Assembly (NCBI GenBank): GCA_035568175.1
Contig: DATMON010000018.1
Span: forward strand, 1 to 64,000
DNA: 64,000 nt
Origin: AV40 sp035568175
Lineage (GTDB): Bacteria; Verrucomicrobiota; Verrucomicrobiia; Chthoniobacterales; UBA10450
Reading direction: 5' to 3'
Below, one piece after another: positions 9,101-15,508 of the stretch. Each line of letters starts with the position of its first letter. The first letter of the stretch is position 1. The notes beneath the pieces were generated by a model. It was not told where the DNA came from, did no database searches, and was given only the letters and a program-made list of their open reading frames with translations. The position numbers were made by a program, and so were the translations under genes.

Positions 9101-9224
9101 CCAGCGACGCCAGCCCAACTTCCTCGAACCAGGGCAAAAGAACGCTTTCCCAGGCACTGGCGAAAGAAGACCCGATGTGTAACGAAACAGATCTTTTTGG
9201 TTCCTCAGACTTTCTGCGGGGCAT
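6183..9224 (-). CDS. addB: AddB-like subunit, PD-(D/E)XK nuclease
   Basis: 1013 residues from ATG 9224, 19 bases after the selB stop. The C-terminal third holds a RecB-family nuclease: VRGRIDLILAQ, then VVDYKTGNVK, then AIQLGLYGLAA. The N-terminal part resembles an inactivated UvrD-like scaffold; where a Walker A is expected the sequence reads ATPFPSGAAFLRSKLLE, with no GK(S/T). I see no cysteine where the Fe-S-binding CPF motif of AddB/RecB-type nucleases normally starts (VVKTPALIWLKTFL instead). Partner of AddA in break resection. Translationally coupled to addA. The AddB call rests on the nuclease, the size and the pairing with addA. Confidence 0.85.
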   Translation of the reverse strand: MPRRKSEEPKRSVSLHIGSSFASAWESVLLPWFEEVGLASLESNETVAIATPFPSGAAFLRSKLLEHQVPLLGVKFITPPRLRELLLAEGASLLPLREHLRLLLATAAESVANRSSDDVDVVAIAKSISRSPDNLLRTFDQVSTAGWNLQDIGASAVRGITQEFQGLVRQCEFKLVHEADREALAAAKSALPRLRHLLLIGFTAKHWPLCPLLQAAVSFASRATVVLEYPREQTRAADESWIGTWEEHFDSATPIANRTERSRPFIRLNQPTSSETDSDSRKEPQFLVGLNATEQAQAICAIALKFLTEKSCTRLGVLFPRAGALARLVSEFLWRAGIPHHDAIGHLTPGEFEEPAWSAWLHLQENHQLEPVLRFLEANPDSMDGLSIQEVRENLRWAYRQILIDDINVLREYCARQTENEKLIRIAKLLRSIAFLPSKATLAQFLTETEPTFSKLRWDNRWTEIERFAQRWSAAIPMEFSRAIYLRWLKEILDSFTIAREAQGDHVYSRVHLLSYGEADGHEWSHLILAGLNQGEWPQSQHESGFLSDEQIIDLNARVTRRGKQGEGHSVLAKDKTFLLSAQDERQIALRQFSAALESAEHGLAITASLLQESAPERVWNPSELFSQAYFVARNAPLSQETMSILREKTSAWLMDQQLFESAPAADAEIDQTRIAYEARRKEDVPFGEYEFALREPIGREITLRATEWDKVVKTPALIWLKTFLGVENQEPDLNQWNAATGTWVHDWLARMAASEEKNTFVDFPTGDEMCERIARAADRFRKAIVDLCAASGRMLPDWWSSGWSNALALADFLASKLAEVEGWPRMTVEWRLESPQFLSLSNGKKLRVRGRIDLILAQTQPSDSQLTGADVWVVDYKTGNVKPLTPPGKTPEARAANLRKKLVRGDAIQLGLYGLAARELGAAEIRLSILSLRTELDRPQLDMTALTSDSDFWTELYRMQETGIFGLRGLIRNEFGFNPDYPIATLPIDKEFLDEKWVLTHPPFADDEDDRS

Positions 9225-9243
9225 CTGCTAACGGTAGCAGATT

Positions 9244-11193
9244 TTATCGCCGCGCGACGGCTGCTGATTTCGTTTCGCGCAGCTGTCGCAAATCACCGAT
9301 GCGTTGGGTCACACCGCTGCGATCCAAATATTCCAGAAAAGGAATGATGACGCGGCGCGAGCTGCCGATTTTCTGCCGGAGCTGACTGGCGGTGGCCGGT
9401 CCGTGGCCCGTAATAAAATCAACAACCGCGTTTCGTATTTGTTCGACTGCGTCGCGGAGCAAAACAATTTCGTCATTCAGCTCGACGATCTCGCCCTGCT
9501 GGATCAAAAAACGCAGCGCTTGCTGGAGATCTCGATCTTGGGAAAAATCTTTGCGGCTTGGTGGATCGAATGGTTTCTCGGCGAGGGCGGCACGAATCTT
9601 TTCCGCTGCCGGCACAATCTCCGCGGGCAACGACGGCCGATGCGAAGCGCGCGCGATCGTCGATCCGGCGCGAACAAACCCGTTTGCGCAAAGATCGTCC
9701 ATCAGCGCGTCGAAAGCGCCGGGGAAAATTGAATTGAATTCAGCCCGCAGATCCGTGAGTTCAAGCCCAGGACGCTCCGGATTCGCCTTGTGAGCCGCAT
9801 CGGTGAGGTTTGCTGCGCGCTCTCGGAGCCCGCGCCAGACCAGCGTCTTTCCAGCGACGTCATCCCGCAGGAAAATATCACCGTGATCGGACAAGCGTTG
9901 CAAAACTCTTCCAATTTCCGCTGCGCTGAACCGTGAGCGTTCGAGTAAGTGAGAGACTTGAACGATCCCGGCGCGCGCAATCTCCGTCCACACGGCTAGA
10001 CCGACATCGTCCGGATTGGCCGCGCGTGCGGCGACGAGGTCGCGTTGCTCACGGGATCGAAAATCGTTCGGATTGGAATCCGGGTTGAGCACCACCCCTC
10101 CGGCGAGCGTGTGCTGCTCAGACGCATCTCGCACGATGAAACGATCGCCCAAGAATCCGAGCAGCGGCGCGCCCAATCGAAGTTGGGCAAACGCGCTCGC
10201 ACCAGCCGCGAGCGATTCGCTTTCTGCCAAAACAATCTTTGCCAGCGCTCGCGTTGTGCCGTGATGAACGTAGGCGGAGGCGCCTGATTTCATTGGCGCC
10301 GCGCTTCGCAATCGGGCCGAGCGGGTGAGAAGAGCGTCCATTGTGGCACTCAACTCAAACAGTCGAGAGGTGATGACGTCGCCGCGTTTCACATCGGCGC
10401 CGATTTCCAGGTCCGGCAGATTAATCGCGGTGCGTGTCCCCGGCAGAACAAGATCGACATTTCGGCCATGACTCTGAAGCGAGCGAATACGAGCAGAGGT
10501 GCCCTTTGGCTGGACGAAAATCGTATCGCCAACCCGCAATGCTCCACCGGTGAGCGTCCCGGTCACAACCGTGCCGATTCCGCGCAATGTGAATGCACGA
10601 TCGACAAATAATCGGGCTTTTCTGACATCGCGCAGCGGCAACGAGGCTGCGAATTCAGAAGCAAGCGCTGCTTTCAAATCGTCTAGACCGGCGCCGGTGC
10701 GGACAGACGTCGGAATGATCTGCGCATTCGCGAATTTCGTTTCGCTGAGTTTCTCGCGAATTTGGTCGGTGACTTTGTCGATGTTAGCGAGATCGCTTTT
10801 CGTGAGGGCGACGACGATGCGCTGAACACCGAGATAAAGCAGAATCTGCAAGTGCTCTTCCGATTGCAGCATCCAGCCATCGTCGGCCGCGACTACCAAC
10901 AGCGCGAGATCGATCGAGCCGACTCCGGCGATCATGTTGCGAAGGAAATCTTCATGACCCGGAACATCGACAATGCCGACAGAAAAAGTTGATGGTTGGT
11001 CCGAGCCGGACTGGCCTTTGTTGAGAGTTGATAGGGGAACAGAAAGCTCCAGATGGGCAAAGCCGAGATCAATCGTCATGCCGCGCGCTTTTTCTTCCGG
11101 TAAACGGTCGGGATCAGTTCCAGTCAACGCCTTGACGAGTGCGGTTTTACCGTGGTCGACGTGACCGGCAGTCGCGAGAATGAAATTTGTCAT
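9244..11193 (-). CDS. selB: Selenocysteine-specific elongation factor SelB
   Basis: 649 residues. The GTPase delivers Sec-tRNA to the ribosome at UGA codons marked by a SECIS hairpin. G1 GHVDHGKT at 10-17, the switch/RGMTIDLG segment at 37-44, G3 DVPGHE at 76-81 and G4 TKSD are all present. A C-terminal run of winged-helix modules (to about 649) would bind the SECIS RNA. Start ATG overlaps the selA stop (ATGA). Odd feature: residues about 52-71, between RGMTIDLGFAHLEL and VGIVDVPGHE, are a roughly 17-residue insertion relative to E. coli SelB, encoded by dispersed-repeat DNA (see the repeat at 10998-11016). Confidence 0.95.
   Translation of the reverse strand: MTNFILATAGHVDHGKTALVKALTGTDPDRLPEEKARGMTIDLGFAHLELSVPLSTLNKGQSGSDQPSTFSVGIVDVPGHEDFLRNMIAGVGSIDLALLVVAADDGWMLQSEEHLQILLYLGVQRIVVALTKSDLANIDKVTDQIREKLSETKFANAQIIPTSVRTGAGLDDLKAALASEFAASLPLRDVRKARLFVDRAFTLRGIGTVVTGTLTGGALRVGDTIFVQPKGTSARIRSLQSHGRNVDLVLPGTRTAINLPDLEIGADVKRGDVITSRLFELSATMDALLTRSARLRSAAPMKSGASAYVHHGTTRALAKIVLAESESLAAGASAFAQLRLGAPLLGFLGDRFIVRDASEQHTLAGGVVLNPDSNPNDFRSREQRDLVAARAANPDDVGLAVWTEIARAGIVQVSHLLERSRFSAAEIGRVLQRLSDHGDIFLRDDVAGKTLVWRGLRERAANLTDAAHKANPERPGLELTDLRAEFNSIFPGAFDALMDDLCANGFVRAGSTIARASHRPSLPAEIVPAAEKIRAALAEKPFDPPSRKDFSQDRDLQQALRFLIQQGEIVELNDEIVLLRDAVEQIRNAVVDFITGHGPATASQLRQKIGSSRRVIIPFLEYLDRSGVTQRIGDLRQLRETKSAAVARR
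10998..11016. repeat. Dispersed AGTCCG-AGC-CGGACT hairpin inside selB
   Basis: GGTCCGAGCCGGACTGGCC on the + strand, a 5-6 bp stem with a 3-base loop. It is flanked by GTTGATGGTT and GTTGAGAGTTGAT units. Read on the minus strand it encodes GQSGSDQP within SelB without breaking the frame. Related copies are at 12521-12540, 13901-13920 and 57463-57484. Confidence 0.7.
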
Positions 11194-12617
11194 TGAGTTG
11201 TAGACGCGCTGCGAATGGCGTCGATGACGAGATCGTCCTGATGCGAAAAAATCGTGCGCAAATCGAGTTTGAAGCGTCGGTCGCTGATGTAACCAATGAC
11301 GGGCGGAACAGAATGGCGAAGCGCGCGCGCAAAATTCTGGACGGAGCCGTTCGCTGGCAGAAACTCGAGTGTGATCGAGGGCAAGATTGATCTCGGCAAA
11401 GCGCCGCCGCCAATTTTCGATGTCCCACTGCCGATCGTGATTTTCACCGGCAATCCCTGGAGACGAGTCACTATCGCCGCCGCCCGGGCGCGCAATTCGT
11501 CTTTCGGGATTTGCAAAAGGGCAAGCGCGGGAATTTCGCTCGTCACTTGATTGAGGTGAAGATCGACAGTCGTTTGCAACGCAGCGAAAACCAATTTGTC
11601 GCAGCGCAGAGCCCGAAAGAACGGTTCGCTCTTGAGCGCCGCAATCAATCGTTTCTTTCCGACAATGATTCCGGCCTGCGGTCCACTGAAAAGTTTGTCG
11701 CCGCTAAAGCAAACAAGGTCGGCGCCATCCTTCAAAGCTTCGGCTGGCGTTGGCTCGTGGTAATGCAATCCGATCTGCTCAGTGGCGCTCATCGCGCCGC
11801 TTCCCAAGTCTTCTACAAACGGGATACGTTTCTTGCCCGCGAGCGCAGAAAGCTCCGCCGTTGAAACCGACTCGACAAAGCCGCTCATGAAGAAGTTGCT
11901 CCGATGCACTTTTAAAATGAGGGCGGTCTGTTTGCCGATCGCGCGCGCATAATCTGCGAGCGTCGTTTTGTTGGTCGCGCCGACTTCGCGCAATTTCGCG
12001 CCGCTCGCTTGGAGAATTTCGCCGATCCGAAACCCTCCACCGATCTGGACCAGTTCGCCGCGGGAGATAACGACTTCCGGTCTGGCTGCCTGTAAACTCG
12101 ACCGTTTAAAACGGTCGAGTTTTCCGTGGATGAAGTGGCGAACGATTAGGACCAATGCAGCCGCGCAATTGTTCACGATCGTGGCGGCCTCGGCCTGGCA
12201 AAGGACGCTCAGAGCGCGTTCCAAATAGGCACCGCGGTGGCCGCGGTCACCCGTGTCGAGATCCAGCTCTATATTATTATAAGCGGAGGCGATATTCCGG
12301 AGGACTTCCCCGGCGCCTTGCGGAAGGGGCGAGCGGCCGAGGTTGGTATGAACGACAATGCCGGTGCCGTTGATCACGGGTTGAATGCGGCTCGCGCGAA
12401 ATTTTTCGATTGAGGCGCGAACAAGCTCGACCACAGCGGCGAATTCCGGGATTTCACGGGCCCGGCGAAGTTGCTCCAGTTCCTGGCGGATAAGATCGAC
12501 AATCAGCGGCCGCGGCAAATCAGTCCGAGCCGGACCGGCCTGTTCGCCTAACGAATCGAGAACTTTGCTCACCGCCGGAATGGCGCGGCGCGATCGCGAT
12601 TTTACTTTGTCGTGCAT
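11190..12617 (-). CDS. selA: L-seryl-tRNA(Sec) selenium transferase SelA
   Basis: 475 residues from ATG 12617, which overlaps the end of selD by 16 bases. PLP-dependent enzyme converting Ser-tRNA(Sec) to Sec-tRNA(Sec) using selenophosphate. Seen: INGTGIVVHTNLGRSPLP near residue 80, the NNCAAALVL segment, ISRGELVQIGGGFRI, and the Schiff-base lysine motif CFSGDKLFSGPQAGIIVGKK. Length is near the family norm (about 460). Two odd stretches: an extra KLDRFKRSSLQAARPEV segment before ISRGEL, encoded by a perfect 14-bp-arm palindrome (12094-12122), and an N-terminal segment encoded by a dispersed hairpin (12521-12540). Neither disturbs the frame. Confidence 0.95.
   Translation of the reverse strand: MHDKVKSRSRRAIPAVSKVLDSLGEQAGPARTDLPRPLIVDLIRQELEQLRRAREIPEFAAVVELVRASIEKFRASRIQPVINGTGIVVHTNLGRSPLPQGAGEVLRNIASAYNNIELDLDTGDRGHRGAYLERALSVLCQAEAATIVNNCAAALVLIVRHFIHGKLDRFKRSSLQAARPEVVISRGELVQIGGGFRIGEILQASGAKLREVGATNKTTLADYARAIGKQTALILKVHRSNFFMSGFVESVSTAELSALAGKKRIPFVEDLGSGAMSATEQIGLHYHEPTPAEALKDGADLVCFSGDKLFSGPQAGIIVGKKRLIAALKSEPFFRALRCDKLVFAALQTTVDLHLNQVTSEIPALALLQIPKDELRARAAAIVTRLQGLPVKITIGSGTSKIGGGALPRSILPSITLEFLPANGSVQNFARALRHSVPPVIGYISDRRFKLDLRTIFSHQDDLVIDAIRSASTTQ
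12094..12122. repeat. Perfect palindrome inside selA (14-bp arms)
   Basis: Arms AAACTCGACCGTTT (12094-12107) and AAACGGTCGAGTTT (12109-12122) with a one-base centre. It codes for about LDRFKRSSL in SelA, between the NNCAAALVL and ISRGELV blocks, which are closer together in typical SelA proteins. Confidence 0.8.
12521..12540. repeat. Dispersed hairpin copy inside selA
   Basis: CAGTCCGAGCCGGACCGGCC. It is read in a different frame from the selB and gcvP copies (AGPARTD rather than QSGSD). Confidence 0.6.
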
Positions 12618-13654
12618 ATCAATTGCTTGCGCCGGCGAGTGATGCGGCCGATGACAGCGGCACAAGGCGTCTGAGCTTTCTTTAGGACGCGGAGAACTTT
12701 TGCCAGTGCGGGCTCGCCAACACAGAGGAGTAAACCTCCGCTCGTCTGTGCATCCGCCAATAAAGCGCGCTGAACTGGCGACGCTGATTTCAAATCGGCG
12801 ATTTTTATTGCCGCCGCCAAATTGTCATGCGTGCCGCCAGGAATGCAGTCACGCTCGATCAGCTTGAAGATCTGATCGCTGATCGCCGGCACGCGGTCTG
12901 GAAAAATCTCGGCGCTTACCTTGCTCGCTCGACACATGTTGGCGAGATGGCCGAGTAATCCGAACCCGGTGACATCGGTCGCCGCACGGACATGACGTTT
13001 CTCGGCCAGCTCCGCGCCGGCGGAATTTGTCAGGGACATCAACGCAATGACTTTTCTCTCGAGCGTGCGCGACGCGAGCCCGCGTTTGATCGCGGTGGTG
13101 GCGATGCCGGTGCCGAGAGGTTTGGTGAGAACAAGCAAGTCGCCCGGCCTCGCGTTTTCGTTGGCGAGAATATTTCGCAGATCGACAACTCCGGTAACGG
13201 CGAGGCCGTAGATAGGCTCCGGATTTCGAATGGAATGTCCGCCGATGATCGCGCAGTCAACCTCAGCGGCCTTTTCAAGTCCGCCGCGGAGAATCGATGC
13301 AATTGTTTTCGGGGAAACAAGATTCATTGGGAAACCCATGAGGTTCAAAGCGGTGATCGGCCGGCCGCCCATCGCGAAAACGTCAGAGAGCGCATTGGCG
13401 GCGGCGATTTGTCCGTAAGCGAACGGGTTGTCGACGATAGGCGTGAAAAAATCCACGGTTTGAACGAGGGCGCGATGTCGATCCAAACGGTAAACGCCGG
13501 CGTCGTCGAAGGTGCTCGAATTCACGAGAACCTTTCGATTGCGACGAGTTGGTAGCTGACGCAAAACTTGCGCCAGGGCCTGTTGGCTCAACTTGGCTGC
13601 TCACCCAGCGCAGGACGACAACGAGGTCAGTTTACGGATCTGTTCGCGCGACAC
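12602..13654 (-). CDS. selD: Selenide, water dikinase SelD, itself a selenoprotein
   Basis: 351 codons, with Sec at codon 18 encoded by TGA 13601-13603. It makes selenophosphate from selenide and ATP. The start is GTG 13654, because an exceptional Shine-Dalgarno AAAGGAGGTGA (13658-13668) lies three bases upstream. The N-terminus reads about LTSLSSCAG-U-AAKLSQQALAQVL. This aligns with E. coli GAGC(17)GCKISP, with U exactly at catalytic Cys17 and K at the essential Lys20; the second cysteine of CGC is Ala. Downstream are VQTVDFFTPIVDNPF, IAAANALSDVFAMGG, GGHSIRNPEP and DVTGFGLLGHL, all SelD hallmarks. Starting at TTG 13591 would remove the catalytic residue. Overlaps selA. Confidence 0.95.
13556..13576 (-). 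promoter_or_regulatory. SECIS-like hairpin in selD
   Basis: CUGGCGCA-AGUUU-UGCGUCAG: 8 bp, one of them G-U, with a 5-base loop. It starts 25 nt after the TGA, with the loop G at +34. Bacterial SECIS elements are known to have a G in the first two apical-loop bases at roughly +16 to +37, which this meets. Confidence 0.85.
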
Positions 13655-13657
13655 GAT

Positions 13658-13668
13658 TCACCTCCTTT
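13658..13668 (-). promoter_or_regulatory. Strong Shine-Dalgarno of selD
   Basis: AAAGGAGGTGA is almost the full complement of the 16S 3' end, three bases before GTG 13654. It decides the start upstream of the in-frame TGA. Confidence 0.85.
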
Positions 13669-13674
13669 CCACAT

Positions 13675-13765
13675 TTTCGATTTTCGAGTTTCGAGTTTGG
13701 AATGGGAAACGGCCGACGCCGATCCGTTGAAGTCGAAAATCGGCAATCGAAAATCTAAAATCGAA
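13675..13765. repeat. TCGAAAATCGAAAAT low-complexity repeats between tRNA-Sec and selD
   Basis: Several CGAAAAT/CGATTTT units: TCGATTTTAGATTTTCGATT, GCCGATTTTCGACTT and CTCGAAAATCGAAAATG. The same unit occurs inside gcvP (56088-56120). No gene is seen here. Confidence 0.6.
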
Positions 13766-13859
13766 TGGCGGAGAGGACAGGAATCGAACCTGCCCCGGCT
13801 CTTGCGAACCGACGACGGTTTTGAAGACCGCGAGGACCACCAGGCACCCTTCACTCTCC
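13766..13859 (-). tRNA. selC: tRNA-Sec (anticodon UCA)
   Basis: 94 nt including an encoded CCA. The anticodon arm is GCGGU-CUUCAAA-ACCGU. The D-arm stem AGGG/UCCU encloses a G-rich loop. The long variable arm is CGGUUC-GCAA-GAGCCG, and the T arm is GCAGG-UUCGAUU-CCUGU as in E. coli. The discriminator is G73. Oddity: the acceptor pairs GGAGAG with CUCUCC, but the 3' strand is one base shorter than the usual bacterial 8+5 design. U7 is therefore bulged or mismatched and G8 can pair with the remaining C. It lies between the SelW-like gene and selD on the same strand, so it is probably co-transcribed with them. Confidence 0.95.
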
Positions 13860-13900
13860 GATTAAGAAAAAGCTGAAAAGCTGAAAGACTGAAAAGGTGA

Positions 13901-13920
13901 AAGTCCGAACCGGACTGGCG
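13901..13920. repeat. Dispersed AGTCCG-AAC-CGGACT hairpin
   Basis: AAGTCCGAACCGGACTGGCG sits directly after the SelW-like stop codon and before tRNA-Sec. It is preceded by GCTGAAAAGCTGAAAGACTG low-complexity sequence (13871-13890). Confidence 0.65.
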
Positions 13921-13921
13921 G

Positions 13922-14158
13922 TTATTTTGCTTTCTTGATCGCGCTGACGATAGCGTCGAAGTCCGGCCAGTCGCCGGAATCGAGCTTGGAGTGGAGCAAT
14001 TTGCCATTGGCGCGAATTTCAAAAGCGCCGCCGCCCGAAGGAATGAGCGTAAGCGATTTGATGCGTTCGCCGAGTTCAAGAATTTTGGTCGCCAAACTGA
14101 CGGCCTTCGGGGTGTAGTTTCAAACTACACAATATTCAATCGAGACTTCCGTTTTCAC
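13922..14158 (-). CDS. SelW/Rdx-family selenoprotein (CxxU)
   Basis: 78 residues with Sec at codon 13 (TGA 14120-14122), found only by reading through the TGA. The start is GTG 14158, with GGAAAGGAG eight bases upstream. The N-terminus reads KTEVSIEYCVV-U-NYTPKA. A beta strand followed by CxxU and then an alpha helix (AVSLATKILELG) is the thioredoxin-like redox motif of the SelT/SelW/SelH (Rdx) family. GGGAFEIRANGKLLHSK and WPDFDAIVSAIKKAK match the family's central strands and C-terminal helix. Likely a cytosolic thiol/selenol redox protein; substrate unknown. It is followed after 62 bases by tRNA-Sec, and is probably the first gene of the sel operon. Confidence 0.92.
14087..14105 (-). promoter_or_regulatory. 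SECIS-like hairpin in the SelW-like gene
   Basis: GGCCGUC-AGUUU-GGCGACC: seven positions with one C-A mismatch and one U-G pair. The stem starts 15 nt after the TGA and the loop G is at +23. The five-base loop AGUUU is identical to the one in selD. Confidence 0.85.
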
Positions 14159-14383
14159 CCAGCGTGCTCCTTTCCGCAAAAATGGTACGGGGCTGGACGG
14201 AACCGGTCAAGGGTGGTAAAACGGAGAAGATAGATCGGACGCCCCGCGCGCGGTGCTGAAGTTCTCACTCAACTCTTCACTCGCGCCGCGGAGCGCCCTT
14301 TGACCTACACGTCAAATTTAGAAGGCGAAGTTCACGCCGCTTTGGAAGATTGAGAAATTGCTCATTGTCTAAAGAGCCTTGGA

Positions 14384-15397
14384 CTAGCGGTTGCGAGTGG
14401 ACGCGGGTGCTTCGCCTCCTGCCTCGGCGCCTGGTCCGCCGCCGAAATAGTAAGAGAAGACCACGAACAACTCCATCACCGGAGATTTGTGATCCACGCC
14501 GAACAACGGTGAAATATCGAGCCGCGCGTTGTGCGGCATCCTCCAGGCAACGGTTGGTCCGATGACGAAGCTGTTGTAGGGCGTGCCGCGACTTCCTTTA
14601 TCGCTAAAGCTGCGGAACTGACATTCGATTCCGGCTTTCAATTCTTCAAGCAGCGCAGCAGACAGCCGCAAATCTTTCGTATCGGTCGACGCCGATCCTT
14701 CATGAAAAAGATGAACCGGCGTAACCAGACTTTGGGCGATACCCCATTCGCGGCCACGATCTCCGGCGGTTTCCTGTTCGAAGAATGTATTGAGCGCCCA
14801 TTCGATCCGATCGAAAAAGTCTTCGGAAAGAAGCAGCCGCAATTCGTAAGCGTCAGGAATCTCCATCGATTTGTCGAAGCCGCCGGGGCCGAACTTGTGG
14901 GCCGGCGTGGGCGCGCCCTCGTCGTGGAGAATGTTGCCGATGCCCGTTTTGTATTCGGCAAAGATTGTCGGATTGAGCGGGATCTTGTCCCAGTCGGCAA
15001 GTGCATACCGGGCCTCGAAGCTGAAGGTCGCGTCCTGAAGATCGCCATCGTAGCGCTGAATATTGTTTTCGATTGCCACGTTAATGCGATAAGGCAATCC
15101 GACTTCGACTTCCTGTGTCCAAAGATGATCAGGATTTCGGAAATGCACGACGTCGTCTTCGTAAATCAGGCTGGCGTAAACGGCGCCGGGTGGAAGCACG
15201 TAAGCGTTGGTCAGCGGCGAGAAACGCGATTGGGAAAAACTGGTCGGCGCTCCATAGGCACTGGGTAATGGTTCGGCGGCTATGACGATATGCTCGGATT
15301 GCGCGGTTTGGCCGCGAACGGACAATGTCAGAAGCAGGGAAGCCAGGGCAATCGAAGCGCGTTTGGATAGCCTGGTGAAAGAAGTTGATCTCATCAT
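14384..15397 (-). CDS. Exported outer-membrane-type protein, unknown function
   Basis: 337 residues from the tandem ATG ATG at 15397/15394; the longer frame upstream has no signal peptide. The signal peptide contains RASIALASLLLTLSVRGQTA. The mature part alternates aromatic and polar residues in strand-like repeats (LWTQEVEVGLPYRINVAIEN, TFSFEARYALADWDKIPLNP, RLDISPLFGVD) and ends VVFSYYFGGG, a beta-barrel pattern, followed by a low-complexity tail. The promoter region holds a CusR-like palindrome, so it is a plausible target of the adjacent two-component system. No named family recognised. Confidence 0.7.
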   Translation of the reverse strand: MMRSTSFTRLSKRASIALASLLLTLSVRGQTAQSEHIVIAAEPLPSAYGAPTSFSQSRFSPLTNAYVLPPGAVYASLIYEDDVVHFRNPDHLWTQEVEVGLPYRINVAIENNIQRYDGDLQDATFSFEARYALADWDKIPLNPTIFAEYKTGIGNILHDEGAPTPAHKFGPGGFDKSMEIPDAYELRLLLSEDFFDRIEWALNTFFEQETAGDRGREWGIAQSLVTPVHLFHEGSASTDTKDLRLSAALLEELKAGIECQFRSFSDKGSRGTPYNSFVIGPTVAWRMPHNARLDISPLFGVDHKSPVMELFVVFSYYFGGGPGAEAGGEAPASTRNR

Positions 15398-15446
15398 GAT
15401 GCGGTTAAGGCGGATCGAGTCGGAAAGGCCCGACTGGGTGCCAATT

Positions 15447-15462
15447 ATTACAAAATTGTAAT
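15447..15462. promoter_or_regulatory. CusR/CopR-like operator palindrome
   Basis: ATTACAA-AA-TTGTAAT, a perfect 7-bp inverted repeat 50 bases upstream of the OMP start. It closely resembles the copper-box core recalled for CusR/PcoR-type regulators (TGACAA-NN-TTGTCA). Adjacent genes encode a regulator of that type. Confidence 0.6.
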
Positions 15463-15463
15463 G

Positions 15464-15496
15464 AAAAGGCAAGGGCGATTTGGCCGCCTTTTTTCG
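15464..15496. terminator. Possible intrinsic terminator after the sensor kinase
   Basis: AAAAGGC (15464-15470) pairs with GCCTTTT (15486-15492). There is a T-run on the + strand and GCCTTTTCATT on the minus strand. It separates the kinase gene from the OMP gene; strength is uncertain. Confidence 0.4.
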
Positions 15497-15508
15497 GGGA
15501 AGACGCGG

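Noticed and set aside
13591..13591. TTG 13591 as the selD start
   Set aside because: It lacks a ribosome-binding site and would delete the catalytic residue and Lys of the N-terminal motif. GTG 13654 has a near-perfect one and reads through a TGA aligned with the active site.
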